Source of the DNA: JACXVD01 sp020446665
GTDB lineage: Bacteria > Pseudomonadota > Alphaproteobacteria > Sphingomonadales > Sphingomonadaceae
Reading direction: 5' to 3'
DNA: 64,000 bases
Assembly: GCA_041396905.1 (NCBI GenBank)
Contig: JAWKXQ010000007.1
Location: forward strand, 1-64,000
A model generated the notes under the pieces. The model saw nothing but the letters and a program-made list of their open reading frames with translations, had not been told where the DNA came from and made no database searches. Shown in pieces: positions 41,419-49,316 of this stretch; the first letter of the stretch is position 1; each line of letters begins with the position of its first letter. The translations under genes and the position numbers were made by a program.

Positions 41419-42968
41419 GCGTTGGCCTCCAGACCGGCGAGGAATTCCTCGCGCACTTTCTTCTTGTAGAGCTTGCCATTTTCATAGCGCGGCAGCTGGT
41501 CCGTAAAGTGGAAGCTGCGAGGGCATTTCACGCGGCTGAGGCTTTCGCGGCAATAGGCGTCGAGCACTTCCGCCAGCGCATCGCCAGTCTGCGCCATGTC
41601 GTCCAGCTGGACCACCGCCACTACGCGCTCGCCAAAATCGGGATCGGGTATGCCGAACACGGCGGCGTCGGTCACAGCATCATGCAGCACCAGATGGTGT
41701 TCCACTTCCTGCGGATAGACATTTACCCCGCCAGTGATGATCATGAAATCCTTGCGGTCGGCGAGGAAGAGATAGCCGTCTTCATCCAGCCAGCCGACAT
41801 CGCCCAGCGTGGACCAGTCGGGATGGTCGGGGTGGCGGGAATTCTGCGTTTTCTTTGCATCGTCGAGATATTCGAAAGTGCTGGCGCTTTCGAAATAGAT
41901 ATTGCCCACTTCGCCCTGCGGCAATTCACTGCCGTCATCGCTGCAAATATGGACGGAGCAATTGACCGGGCGGCCCACGGAGCCGGGATGTTCCAGCCAT
42001 TCCTGCGGCGTGATCAGCGCGGTACCATTGCCTTCGCTGCCAGCGTAATATTCGTAGATGATCGGGCCTAGCCAGTCGATCATCTGCCGCTTCACCTCCA
42101 CCGGGCAGGGCGCGGCGGCGTGGATCACCAGTTTCAGCGTGGAAAGATCGTGGGCCGTGCGCTCTGCCTCCGGCAATTTCAGCAGGCGGATGAACATGGT
42201 CGGCACGACCTGTGTCATCATGATCTGGTATTTCTCGATCGCCGCGAGGAAGCCTGCCGGATCGAATTTCTCCATTACCACCACCGTGCCGCCCATGCGT
42301 TGCACCGCGGTTGAATAATGCAGCGGCGCGGCGTGATAGAGCGGGGCGGGTGAGAGATAGCGCGTATGCGGCCCCATCTGCCACATCGCCGCCAATTGCG
42401 GGGCGATCGGCGGTTCGCCCTCCACCGGCCCTTCGGGAAGAGCCATTTTCACGCCCTTGGGCTGGCCGGTCGTGCCGCTGGAATAGAGCATCTGGAAACC
42501 CTGGCTCTCATCGGCAATCGGTGTGCCGGGCAAGGGCGCGCAAGCCTCGGTCCAGTCAGCCACGCCCTGCATCCCATTATGGCCAAAGACATGCTGCACA
42601 GCGGGCATCAGCTCTGCCCTTTCTGCCACCAGCCGCCGCGTCGTTTCGCCGATCCCGGCAGAGAGCACTGCCAGCCTGGCCCCGCAATTGCCGATGATAT
42701 AGGCGGCTTCCGGCGCGGTCAGATGGATCGCAATGGGAGTGATGAACAAACCGCAACGCTGCGCGGCCCAGTAGGTGGTGAAGAATTCCGGGCAATTCTC
42801 CACCATCATCGCAATCGCATCGCCGCGCTGCAGCCCGCATTGGCGCAGCAGATGCGCGCCCTTATTGGCGGCGCGCTCCAGCTCGGCATAGCTCATCGAA
42901 CGGCCACTGCCCGCCATGATGAAGGCAGGCTGGTCGCCGCGCTCGGCCAGATGGTCGCGTGGATGCAT
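41415..42968 (-). CDS. AMP-forming acyl-CoA synthetase
   Basis: 517 residues of the ANL superfamily. Motifs: P-loop-like LYSSGTTGQPKGVKM, A5/A8 region YYAGSEGNGTA, LGDVGWLDEDGYLFLADRKDFMII, and the catalytic Lys in ENGKLYKKKVRE. It activates a carboxylic acid with ATP and CoA for the neighbouring beta-oxidation-like genes. Operon with the hydrolase. Acid substrate not predictable. Confidence 0.92.
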   Translation of the reverse strand: MHPRDHLAERGDQPAFIMAGSGRSMSYAELERAANKGAHLLRQCGLQRGDAIAMMVENCPEFFTTYWAAQRCGLFITPIAIHLTAPEAAYIIGNCGARLAVLSAGIGETTRRLVAERAELMPAVQHVFGHNGMQGVADWTEACAPLPGTPIADESQGFQMLYSSGTTGQPKGVKMALPEGPVEGEPPIAPQLAAMWQMGPHTRYLSPAPLYHAAPLHYSTAVQRMGGTVVVMEKFDPAGFLAAIEKYQIMMTQVVPTMFIRLLKLPEAERTAHDLSTLKLVIHAAAPCPVEVKRQMIDWLGPIIYEYYAGSEGNGTALITPQEWLEHPGSVGRPVNCSVHICSDDGSELPQGEVGNIYFESASTFEYLDDAKKTQNSRHPDHPDWSTLGDVGWLDEDGYLFLADRKDFMIITGGVNVYPQEVEHHLVLHDAVTDAAVFGIPDPDFGERVVAVVQLDDMAQTGDALAEVLDAYCRESLSRVKCPRSFHFTDQLPRYENGKLYKKKVREEFLAGLEANA

Positions 42969-43049
42969 CCGATTCTCCCGAAATCTGTTTTATTTCGGCA
43001 GCATCCTAGCGCGCTTTGTGAAGCAGTCTATCCCGTTGCGATTTGCGAC

Positions 43050-43709
43050 CTACCAGCGCAGCAGCGGAGGCAGCGCAACCCGCCCCAGCGCGCCGCACAC
43101 CGCCACAGGCAGCATGTGCCAGATGCCCAGATGCGCCATGCTGTCGATCGGGCAATGCAGGCCATAGGCCGCGCTGCCCAACGCGCCCGCCGCCACGCCG
43201 GTCCACAGGCCCGCCCGCTCGGGCGAGACAGGCGCGCCGCGCCGCAACCATGCGGTGAGCGCAGCGGCGACCAGCATCGCGCTGATCGAGCCATAGGCGG
43301 CGCATTGCCAGCCATAATTGTCATCGCCCAGCGCATGGGTCAGCTGGCCCGGCCCGGTCAGCGATGCCAGCGCGGCCAGCGGCAGCACCGTGACCATGGC
43401 CAGTGCCCATTTCGGCGCATCATGGCGGTTGCCCACACGCGGCCCGGCCATGCTTACTACTGCCGTGGCTGCAGCCAGCCCGAGCAGCAGCAGCAACAGA
43501 TTGGCAATCAGGAAGAAGCTGGGCGGGGCGCTGCTCATCAAGCCTTCGCGCAGCCCGGCGATCAGCGCCACGGCCACCACTGTGACAGCCAGCGCGGCCA
43601 GCGCCAGAGCCATGCCGTCGCGCCCGCGCATGATGTGCACAGGCTCCAGATCGGCGGTCAATTCGTCGATCAGGCCGCTCACCGGCTTGGGGGGGAGGTC
43701 ACCGTTCAT
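43050..43709 (-). CDS. nrsF: NrsF anti-sigma factor (DUF1109)
   Basis: 219 residues, about six transmembrane spans. It belongs to the NrsF family that holds the ECF SigF at the membrane in Caulobacter and responds to metal stress. Two cysteines at 136 (YGWQCAAYG) and 186 (YGLHCPIDS), fifty residues apart, occupy the positions of the two conserved cysteines that matter in Caulobacter NrsF (established for that protein, from memory); a third is at 205. It starts one base after the sigma-factor stop. Confidence 0.9.
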   Translation of the reverse strand: MNGDLPPKPVSGLIDELTADLEPVHIMRGRDGMALALAALAVTVVAVALIAGLREGLMSSAPPSFFLIANLLLLLLGLAAATAVVSMAGPRVGNRHDAPKWALAMVTVLPLAALASLTGPGQLTHALGDDNYGWQCAAYGSISAMLVAAALTAWLRRGAPVSPERAGLWTGVAAGALGSAAYGLHCPIDSMAHLGIWHMLPVAVCGALGRVALPPLLRW

Positions 43710-43710
43710 T

Positions 43711-44241
43711 TTATTCAGCCTTCTCGATCAACGCAGACAGTTTCTTCAGTCCGCGATGGATATTCACTTTTACAAGGGATTCGCTTTGCCCCGAAAGAGC
43801 CGCCGCTTCTGCAATGCTGTGTCCTTCGATCCGGACCAGTTCGATCACTTCGGCTTGCCCGATGGGCAGGTTTTCCAGCAGCCGGTCGAGGCTCATCCGT
43901 GCCAGCACCGCTTCCTGTCCGCCTTCTTCGCCGGGATCTTCATGCTCCAGCGCCTGTTCCTGGCGGCGATAGGCGCTGCGCAGATGATCGACCCAGCGAT
44001 AGCGGGCGATGGCCGCCAGCCATGGCAGGAAAGGCCGCGCCGGATCATAGCTGGCGCGCTTGCGATGGAGCGAGACCAGCACTTCCTGCACCAGATCGTC
44101 CAAATGTTCGGGCGCGATCTTGCGGCGGAAATAGCGGGTCAGCCAGCGCGAGGCCTCTTCCAGCAGCGTGGCATAGGCCCGCTTGTCCCCGCGCTGGGAT
44201 GCGGCCATCAGCCGCGAGAGAGTTTTCTCATCCGCGATCAC
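43711..44241 (-). CDS. sigF: ECF sigma factor, SigF type
   Basis: 176 residues from GTG 44241, which overlaps the DoxX stop (GTGA). Region 2 reads LDDLVQEVLVSLHRKRASYDPARPFLPWLAAIARYRWVDHLR, region 4 reads LPIGQAEVIELVRIEGHSIAEAAALSGQSESLVKVNIHRGL. The longer frame to 44343 lies inside DoxX. Being paired with NrsF, it should recognise the GTAACC-N16-CGAA elements found in the divergent bufferin promoter region, giving a positive loop because its own gene lies downstream of bufA1. Confidence 0.93.
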   Translation of the reverse strand: MIADEKTLSRLMAASQRGDKRAYATLLEEASRWLTRYFRRKIAPEHLDDLVQEVLVSLHRKRASYDPARPFLPWLAAIARYRWVDHLRSAYRRQEQALEHEDPGEEGGQEAVLARMSLDRLLENLPIGQAEVIELVRIEGHSIAEAAALSGQSESLVKVNIHRGLKKLSALIEKAE

Positions 44242-44696
44242 TTGCGCACCTTGGCAATTAGTGCGTCGAGGGAAAAGACCCCGCCGCCCCGGCTGATCAG
44301 GATCAGCGCCATGGCCGCCCAGATCATATGCACGCTCCACCATGCTTCGGGATAGACGAAGAACTGGATCACCAGCGTCATCCCCAACAGAGCCAGCGCG
44401 GAAAAGCGCGTCGCGAGGCCGGGCACCAGCAGGGCAGGCCAGAGATGTTCGGACCAGGTGGCAAGGGTAGCCGCGAGGTCGGAGGGCAGCAGCGGCACAC
44501 CCGCATATTCTGTCTCAAACAGAAAGCGGGTTGTGTCGCTGACCTCCAGCCAGCTGCCTTCCACCACCTTGGTGCGACCCGAACGCCAGAAAATCCCAGC
44601 CAGCGCGACGCGCAACACCAGCAATGCCGCTCCTTCCGCAATACGGCCGGAAAGGAGGGCGATCACCCGGTCATAAAGGTTCAGAACGGCTTGCAT
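44238..44696 (-). CDS. DoxX family membrane protein
   Basis: 152 residues from ATG 44696 with four hydrophobic spans. RVALAGIFWRSGRTKV is the family signature near residue 30. DoxX proteins are regular members of bufferin operons (and of other redox clusters), where a role in modifying or protecting the products is suspected but not shown. It is 20 bases after bufA1 and overlaps the sigma gene. Confidence 0.88.
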   Translation of the reverse strand: MQAVLNLYDRVIALLSGRIAEGAALLVLRVALAGIFWRSGRTKVVEGSWLEVSDTTRFLFETEYAGVPLLPSDLAATLATWSEHLWPALLVPGLATRFSALALLGMTLVIQFFVYPEAWWSVHMIWAAMALILISRGGGVFSLDALIAKVRK

Positions 44697-44716
44697 GGTG
44701 TTTCTCCCCCAGGCGC

Positions 44717-45001
44717 TCAGCGCTGGATCGGGCTCAGCGAACCTTTGCCGTTCGGGGTCGTGATCTTGGTGCAGCTGCCAGCTTTCACCAGCTTCCAGGC
44801 ATTGCCCTGATAATCGCGGGTAGAGGTTCCCGCGCAGCTCGTGCCCGGCCCGGCGGAACAATCATTCTGGCCAGCCTTGGCCACGCCATAGCATTTTTCC
44901 ATCTTCGGCTTGGCTGCAGTCGCAGGCTGAGCGGCAAGGCCAGCGGTAATCCCGGCGGCAAGGGTCAGGCCTGCAATCCGGGTGATGGAATCCTTGTTCA
45001 T
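44717..45001 (-). CDS. bufA1: Bufferin precursor, BufA1 type (DUF2282)
   Basis: 94 residues. Sec signal peptide ends about residue 30 (ATAA/KPK). The mature part has four cysteines at 37, 48, 56 and 77 in EKCYGVAKAGQNDCSAG, TSCAG and VKAGSC, the DUF2282 pattern. In this family an MNIO (BufB) with BufC modifies cysteines post-translationally to make copper-chelating peptides. Here the modifying enzyme gene is on the opposite arm of the same locus. Confidence 0.92.
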   Translation of the reverse strand: MNKDSITRIAGLTLAAGITAGLAAQPATAAKPKMEKCYGVAKAGQNDCSAGPGTSCAGTSTRDYQGNAWKLVKAGSCTKITTPNGKGSLSPIQR

Positions 45002-45077
45002 GGAACTTTTCCTTTCAGGTCATGAGTCTGGTAATGTGAAATCCGTGCCCCGATGAATTGCCAGGGCTATCGGGGAA

Positions 45078-45103
45078 TTCGCGCCGCTCCCCGATGTTGT
45101 TAC
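45078..45103 (-). promoter_or_regulatory. SigF-type promoter for bufA1-DoxX-sigF-nrsF
   Basis: On the minus strand GTAACA (45098-45103), 16 bases, then CGAA (45078-45081). This matches the GTAACC-N16-CGAA form reported for SigF-type promoters, except for the last base of the -35 element. It points at bufA1, 76 bases away. Confidence 0.7.
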
Positions 45104-45126
45104 AGCCATCAGAATTTTTTCTGGCT

Positions 45127-45152
45127 GTAACCGGCATCGGCCCGGTTCCGAA
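45127..45152 (+). promoter_or_regulatory. SigF-type promoter for bufA2-bufB-bufC
   Basis: GTAACC (45127-45132), 16 bases, then CGAA (45149-45152), an exact match to the SigF-type consensus. It points at bufA2, whose ATG is 48 bases downstream. The -35 regions of both promoters share the extended TGGCTGTAAC and form a palindrome with a 13-base gap (45101-45130). Confidence 0.75.
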
Positions 45153-45200
45153 CCAGCTCCTGTCCAACCCGGACAGGCAAGATATTTACGGAGAATATTG

Positions 45201-45488
45201 ATGAGCACTATTCGCAAGCCCGCCGCAGTCGCTGCCGCTGCCGCTGCATTTGCCCTTACCTCGCTGGCAGGCTTCGCTGCAGAGCCGCCCGCAGGCAGCA
45301 GCGGCTCTGCCATTTCCGGCGACGATTCTGTCCATTGCTATGGCGTGCATAGCTGCAAGGGCCAGGCGGACTGCGCCACGGCGGACAATGCCTGCAAGGG
45401 CCAGAATGCCTGCAAGGGCCACGGTTTCAAGGCGATGAAAGCAGGCGAGTGCCTGACCAAGGGTGGCACTATCGGCGATATTGGCTGA
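45201..45488 (+). CDS. bufA2: Bufferin precursor, BufA2 type
   Basis: 95 residues from ATG 45201 (a TTG one codon before is unlikely). Signal peptide to about residue 27 (FAA/EPP). Six cysteines at 46, 52, 58, 65, 71 and 84: HCYGVHSCKGQADC, NACKGQNACKGHG, then KAGECL. It shares the CYGV start and the K-AG-C end with BufA1 but has two repeats of xxCKGxx, typical of the BufA2 type. First gene of the arm that carries bufB and bufC. Confidence 0.92.
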   Translation: MSTIRKPAAVAAAAAAFALTSLAGFAAEPPAGSSGSAISGDDSVHCYGVHSCKGQADCATADNACKGQNACKGHGFKAMKAGECLTKGGTIGDIG

Positions 45489-45505
45489 TCGGACTACCTC
45501 ATTAT

Positions 45506-45540
45506 GGCGGCCCGGCGCATACCCCGCGGGCCGGGCCGCC
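45506..45540 (+). promoter_or_regulatory. Hairpin between bufA2 and bufB
   Basis: GGCGGCCCGGC and GCCGGGCCGCC form a perfect 11-bp GC stem 17 bases after the bufA2 stop. No long U-run follows (ACCACCTTTT), so it may act as a partial terminator or a 3' stabiliser that lets the small precursor be made in excess of BufB/BufC. Confidence 0.65.
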
Positions 45541-45619
45541 ACCACCTTTTACAATTGGATACCTTAACAGGTTTGGTTAATTAACTATCTGTTAATGCAG
45601 GAAAACTGATCTGATTGGC

Positions 45620-46456
45620 ATGTCTGATATAGCTCCCTTTGAAGGCTTTGGCCTTGGCCTGCGCCGCCCGCATTATTCCGATTTCCTCGATGGCGATGTG
45701 CTCATCGATTTCGTCGAAGTGATCTCGGAAAACTACATGGTCGATGGCGGCAAGCCGCTCGACGTGCTTACCCGCGTGCGGGAAAAGCACCCGGTGGCGT
45801 TGCATGGCGTGTCCATGTCGGTAGGCAGTGCGCAGCGGCTGGACCGCGACCATCTGGCAAAGCTCAAGCAGCTGGCGGACCGGGTCGAACCGCTCTGGGT
45901 CTCAGACCATCTCTGCTGGACGCGCACCAGCGCGCATAACAGCCACGATCTGCTGCCCTTGCCCTATATTGAAGAAGCGCTCGACGTGGTCTGTGCCAAT
46001 ATCAGCGAGGCGCAGGATGCGCTGGGGCGGCCCATGCTGTTTGAAAATCCCTCTTCCTATTGCAGCTTTCCTGACAATGAGATGGAGGAATGGGAATTCC
46101 TGGCGGAAATGACGCGCCGCACGGGCTGCTATCTGCTGCTCGATATCAACAACATCTATGTCAGCGCGCATAATCACGGCTTTGATGCGATGGATTATCT
46201 GCGCGGCCTGCCGCTGGACCGTGTGCGTCAGGTGCATCTGGCCGGGCATACGCCGGGCGAAATTCTGATCGACACGCATGACCGGCCTGTCTGTGACGGC
46301 GTGTGGCAGCTTTATGCGCAGGCGGTTCCGCTGCTGGGTGAAGTCGCGACGATGATCGAACGCGATGATGACATTCCCTCGCTGGAAGAATTGCTGGACG
46401 AGCTGGACTATGCGCATGCCGTGACCATGCGCGCCCGTCAGGGTGAGGCGGCTTGA
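45620..46456 (+). CDS. bufB: BufB, multinuclear non-haem iron oxidase (DUF692/UPF0276)
   Basis: 278-residue TIM-barrel enzyme of the MNIO family that oxidatively modifies cysteines in bufferins. The family start GFGLGLRRPHYSDFLDG is followed by the metal-ligand blocks SDHLCWT, ENPSSYC, DINNIYVSAHNHGFD, HLAGHT and DTHDRPVCDGVW. ATG at 45620 with AGGAAA upstream. It overlaps bufC (TTGA), so the two are co-translated, in line with the BufB-BufC complex. Confidence 0.95.
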   Translation: MSDIAPFEGFGLGLRRPHYSDFLDGDVLIDFVEVISENYMVDGGKPLDVLTRVREKHPVALHGVSMSVGSAQRLDRDHLAKLKQLADRVEPLWVSDHLCWTRTSAHNSHDLLPLPYIEEALDVVCANISEAQDALGRPMLFENPSSYCSFPDNEMEEWEFLAEMTRRTGCYLLLDINNIYVSAHNHGFDAMDYLRGLPLDRVRQVHLAGHTPGEILIDTHDRPVCDGVWQLYAQAVPLLGEVATMIERDDDIPSLEELLDELDYAHAVTMRARQGEAA

Positions 46457-47223
46457 AACTGGCCGCACAGCAGGCTGAATTCATGGCCCATGTGCTGGAG
46501 GAAGGCCGTGCCTTGCCAGCGGGCTGGGATGTACGCTTTGCTGCCGGACTGGATATTTATCGCAACGCCTATCGCACCCGGCTGGTCGATGCCCTGCGCG
46601 AGACCTTTCCCCGCACCGCGCAATGGGTGGGGGATGATGCCTTCAACGCCGCTGCGGCGCATCATCTGATCACCAATCCACCCGCTGTCTGGACGCTTGA
46701 TCTGATCGGGCAAGGGTTCACGGACGTGCTGGCAGAGCTTTTTGCCCGGGATCCGGAAGTGGCGGAACTGGCATGGCTGGAATGGACCATGCACCTTGCC
46801 TTTGTTGCGGCAGATGTGCGGGTTCTGGACCGGGATGGCTTCATGGCCAGCGTAGCAGACTTTGCAGAAGAGGACTGGGCCGGAATGGTGCTGGCCTTCT
46901 CGCCCTCGCTGGCGATGCGAGAGGTGCGGCATGATATCCCGCACTTATGGCAGGGGCTGAAGGCAGAAGAAGGAATGGCAGACTGTCTGGCGCTGGAGCG
47001 ACCGGCCATGCTGGCGGTCTGGCGGGAAGGTCTGTCACCGGTGTTCCGTCTGCTTGACCCTGCAATGGCGACCTTGCTGGCACATATGCAGACCGGCACG
47101 CCCTATGGTGAAGCCTGTGCCATGCTGGCGGATCAGGTCGGCGAAGAAGAGGCTGCACGTGCTGCCGGGGCTGCGCTGGGCCAGTGGATCAATGATGGGC
47201 TGGTCGTGTCGGTGACACGCTGA
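46453..47223 (+). CDS. bufC: BufC, partner protein of the MNIO (DUF2063)
   Basis: 256 residues with the DUF2063 N-terminal helical domain (QAEFMAHVLEEGRALPAG, then DIYRNAYRTRLVDALRETFPRTAQWVGDDAF). In the known systems it binds the precursor and delivers it to BufB. It starts at TTG overlapping the bufB stop. It is the last gene of the + arm. Confidence 0.92.
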   Translation: MKLAAQQAEFMAHVLEEGRALPAGWDVRFAAGLDIYRNAYRTRLVDALRETFPRTAQWVGDDAFNAAAAHHLITNPPAVWTLDLIGQGFTDVLAELFARDPEVAELAWLEWTMHLAFVAADVRVLDRDGFMASVADFAEEDWAGMVLAFSPSLAMREVRHDIPHLWQGLKAEEGMADCLALERPAMLAVWREGLSPVFRLLDPAMATLLAHMQTGTPYGEACAMLADQVGEEEAARAAGAALGQWINDGLVVSVTR

Positions 47224-47309
47224 CCTCTTCACAATGTCCGGATTTTGGCAGGGTCTGTACGAGCAATCGCGCAGGCCCTTTTCGCGTTTACAGCATTGCG
47301 GATTTACAA

Positions 47310-47329
47310 ATATAAAAATATCTTTATAT
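47310..47329 (+). promoter_or_regulatory. Palindromic operator candidate before the met operon
   Basis: ATATAAA and TTTATAT form a perfect 7-bp inverted repeat around AATATC in otherwise GC-rich DNA, ending four bases before the ArsR-methyltransferase ATG. Its size and dyad symmetry fit an ArsR-family site; autoregulation by the adjacent gene is an inference. No ribosome-binding site is visible in the overlap, so the message may be leaderless. Confidence 0.6.
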
Positions 47330-47333
47330 CCCC

Positions 47334-48374
47334 ATGTCAATGCGGATCGAGACGATCATCAAAGCCCTTGCGGACCCGACGCGCCTGCGGATCATGCGCC
47401 TGCTTTCCACTATGGAACTGGCGGTGGGCGAGCTTGCGCATGTGCTGGGGCAGAGCCAACCGCGCGTCTCTCGCCATATCGCCATATTGTGCGATGCCGG
47501 ACTGGCGGAGCGTCGGCGCGAGGGCAGCTGGGTATTCCTGCGCCAGGCGATCAGCGAACATGGTGCGGTCTCGCTTGAACGCGAGGTGGCGCGGATGCTC
47601 GCCGCGGGCGAAAGTGATGATCCGGCTTTTGCTGAAATCTGTGCCGCTGATCGCCGTCATCTGGCGGAAATCCGCCAGTCACGTGAGCGCCATGCGGCCG
47701 ATTATTTTGCCCGCCATGCTGCCGAATGGGACCGCTTGCGGGCGATGCTGGTGCCTGCGGAAGAGATCGAGGCCGCACTGGTGGATGCGCTGGGGCAGGG
47801 GGAGGCCGGTCCGGCGGGGCTGGGTCAGCTGCTCGATATTGGCACTGGCACCGGGCGGATTGCCGAATTGCTGGCCGGTGCTGCCGATCATGTGGTGGCG
47901 GTGGACAAGAGCCCGGAAATGCTGCGCCTTGCCCGGGCGCGCCTGCAGGCCTTGCCCGCGACCTCTGTGGAGCTGGTGCAGGGGGATTTTTCCGCCTTGC
48001 CGCTGCCGGATGCCAGCTTTGATACAGTGATCTTTCATCAGGTGCTGCATTATGCGCAGGAGCCGGCCTATGCGCTGGGTGAGGCAGCGCGCGTCTGCCG
48101 CGCGGGCGGGCGGATCGCGATTGTCGATCTGGCGACCCATAGCCGCGAGGAACTGCGGGATCGCCATGCCCATGCCAGACTCGGCTTCTCGGACGAGCAG
48201 GTGCAGGACATGCTCACTGCCCATGGCTTCAAACCCACCGCCACCCGCACTCTGAGCGACGGCGAACTGCCAGTGAAAATCTGGACCGCCACCCGCATCG
48301 CCAATCCCGTGACTACGCTGCAGCCCAGCGCCCGACGCGCGGCTTCCTCCTCCTCCAAAGCCAGAGCAAACTGA
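47334..48374 (+). CDS. ArsR-family regulator fused to a SAM-dependent methyltransferase
   Basis: 346 residues. Residues 1-90 are a winged-helix ArsR domain (ALADPTRLRIMRLLSTMELAVGELAHVLGQSQPRVSRHIAILCDAGL) without the cysteine pairs of metal sensors; residues ~155-300 are a class I methyltransferase with LLDIGTGTGRIAELLAG and VQGDFSALPLPDASFDTVIFHQVLHYA. This fusion sits ahead of metF and metH in many alphaproteobacteria and is thought to regulate methionine metabolism through SAM or SAH. metF starts one base after its stop. Confidence 0.9.
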   Translation: MSMRIETIIKALADPTRLRIMRLLSTMELAVGELAHVLGQSQPRVSRHIAILCDAGLAERRREGSWVFLRQAISEHGAVSLEREVARMLAAGESDDPAFAEICAADRRHLAEIRQSRERHAADYFARHAAEWDRLRAMLVPAEEIEAALVDALGQGEAGPAGLGQLLDIGTGTGRIAELLAGAADHVVAVDKSPEMLRLARARLQALPATSVELVQGDFSALPLPDASFDTVIFHQVLHYAQEPAYALGEAARVCRAGGRIAIVDLATHSREELRDRHAHARLGFSDEQVQDMLTAHGFKPTATRTLSDGELPVKIWTATRIANPVTTLQPSARRAASSSSKARAN

Positions 48375-49316
48375 ATGACTCAACCACTCTATCCCCACCA
48401 ATCGCTGCGCTTTGCCGATACGCCGCTGTTTGCCGGCCTGCCGGGCGACATCAATGTGTCGTTCGAATTCTTCCCGCCCAAGAGCGCGGAAGGCGAAGAA
48501 AAGGTGCTCGACGTCGTGCGCTCGGTCGCGCGGTTGCAGCCCGATTTCGTCTCGCTCACCTATGGCGCGGGCGGCTCGACCAAGGAACGCAGCTGGTCGC
48601 TGGCAGGGCGGATGAAAAGCGAAGTGGATGTGCCGGTCGCCGCGCATCTCACCTGTGTCGGTGCGAGCAAGGATGAAACGCATCGCGTGGCAGAGGAATT
48701 CTGGGAAGCCGGAATCCGCCACATCGTTGCCCTGCGCGGCGATGCAGGCGAACCGGGCAGTGCCTTTACCCCGCACCCCGATGGCTATGCCAATGCCGCT
48801 GAACTGGTGGAGGGCCTGAAAAAGCGCTTCCCCTTCGAGATTTCCGTCGCTGCCTATCCCGAGGTTCACCCCGATGCCGCCAGCCCGGAGGCCGATCTGG
48901 ACAACCTCAAGCGCAAGCTGGACGCAGGCGCGGACCGCGCGATTACGCAATTCTTCTTCTCGTCGGATTGCTTCTTCCGTTTCCGCGACCGTGCTGCTGC
49001 GGCGGGGATCGACAAGCCGATTGTTCCCGGCATCCTGCCGATCAGCAATCTTGCCCGCACCAAGAGCTTCGCCGCTGCCTGCGGGGCGGATTTGCCACAA
49101 TGGATGGAAAGCCTGTTCGAAGGGCTGGATGATCACCCCGGCACGCGTGAACTGGTCGCGGCCACCGTCACCGCTGAATTCTGCCGCCGCCTTTATGCTG
49201 AGCGGGTGCGCGAATTCCACTTCTACACTCTCAACCGAGCGGAGCTGTCCTATGCCACCTGCCACATGCTCGGCCTGCGCCCTGGGAGCGCACGATCAAT
49301 GGAGCAAACCTCATGA
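48375..49316 (+). CDS. metF: Methylenetetrahydrofolate reductase
   Basis: 313-residue FAD enzyme making 5-methyl-THF for methionine synthase. FEFFPPKSAEGEE is the N-terminal family block with the catalytic Glu, followed by PDFVSLTYGAGGSTKERS and AAHLTCVGAS; DAGADRAITQFFF and VPGILPISN complete it. It overlaps the metH1 start by four bases. Confidence 0.97.
   Translation: MTQPLYPHQSLRFADTPLFAGLPGDINVSFEFFPPKSAEGEEKVLDVVRSVARLQPDFVSLTYGAGGSTKERSWSLAGRMKSEVDVPVAAHLTCVGASKDETHRVAEEFWEAGIRHIVALRGDAGEPGSAFTPHPDGYANAAELVEGLKKRFPFEISVAAYPEVHPDAASPEADLDNLKRKLDAGADRAITQFFFSSDCFFRFRDRAAAAGIDKPIVPGILPISNLARTKSFAAACGADLPQWMESLFEGLDDHPGTRELVAATVTAEFCRRLYAERVREFHFYTLNRAELSYATCHMLGLRPGSARSMEQTS

Noticed and set aside
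42366..44261. 631-residue frame on the + strand
   Set aside because: Opposite the AMP ligase, NrsF and sigma-factor genes; no family motif.
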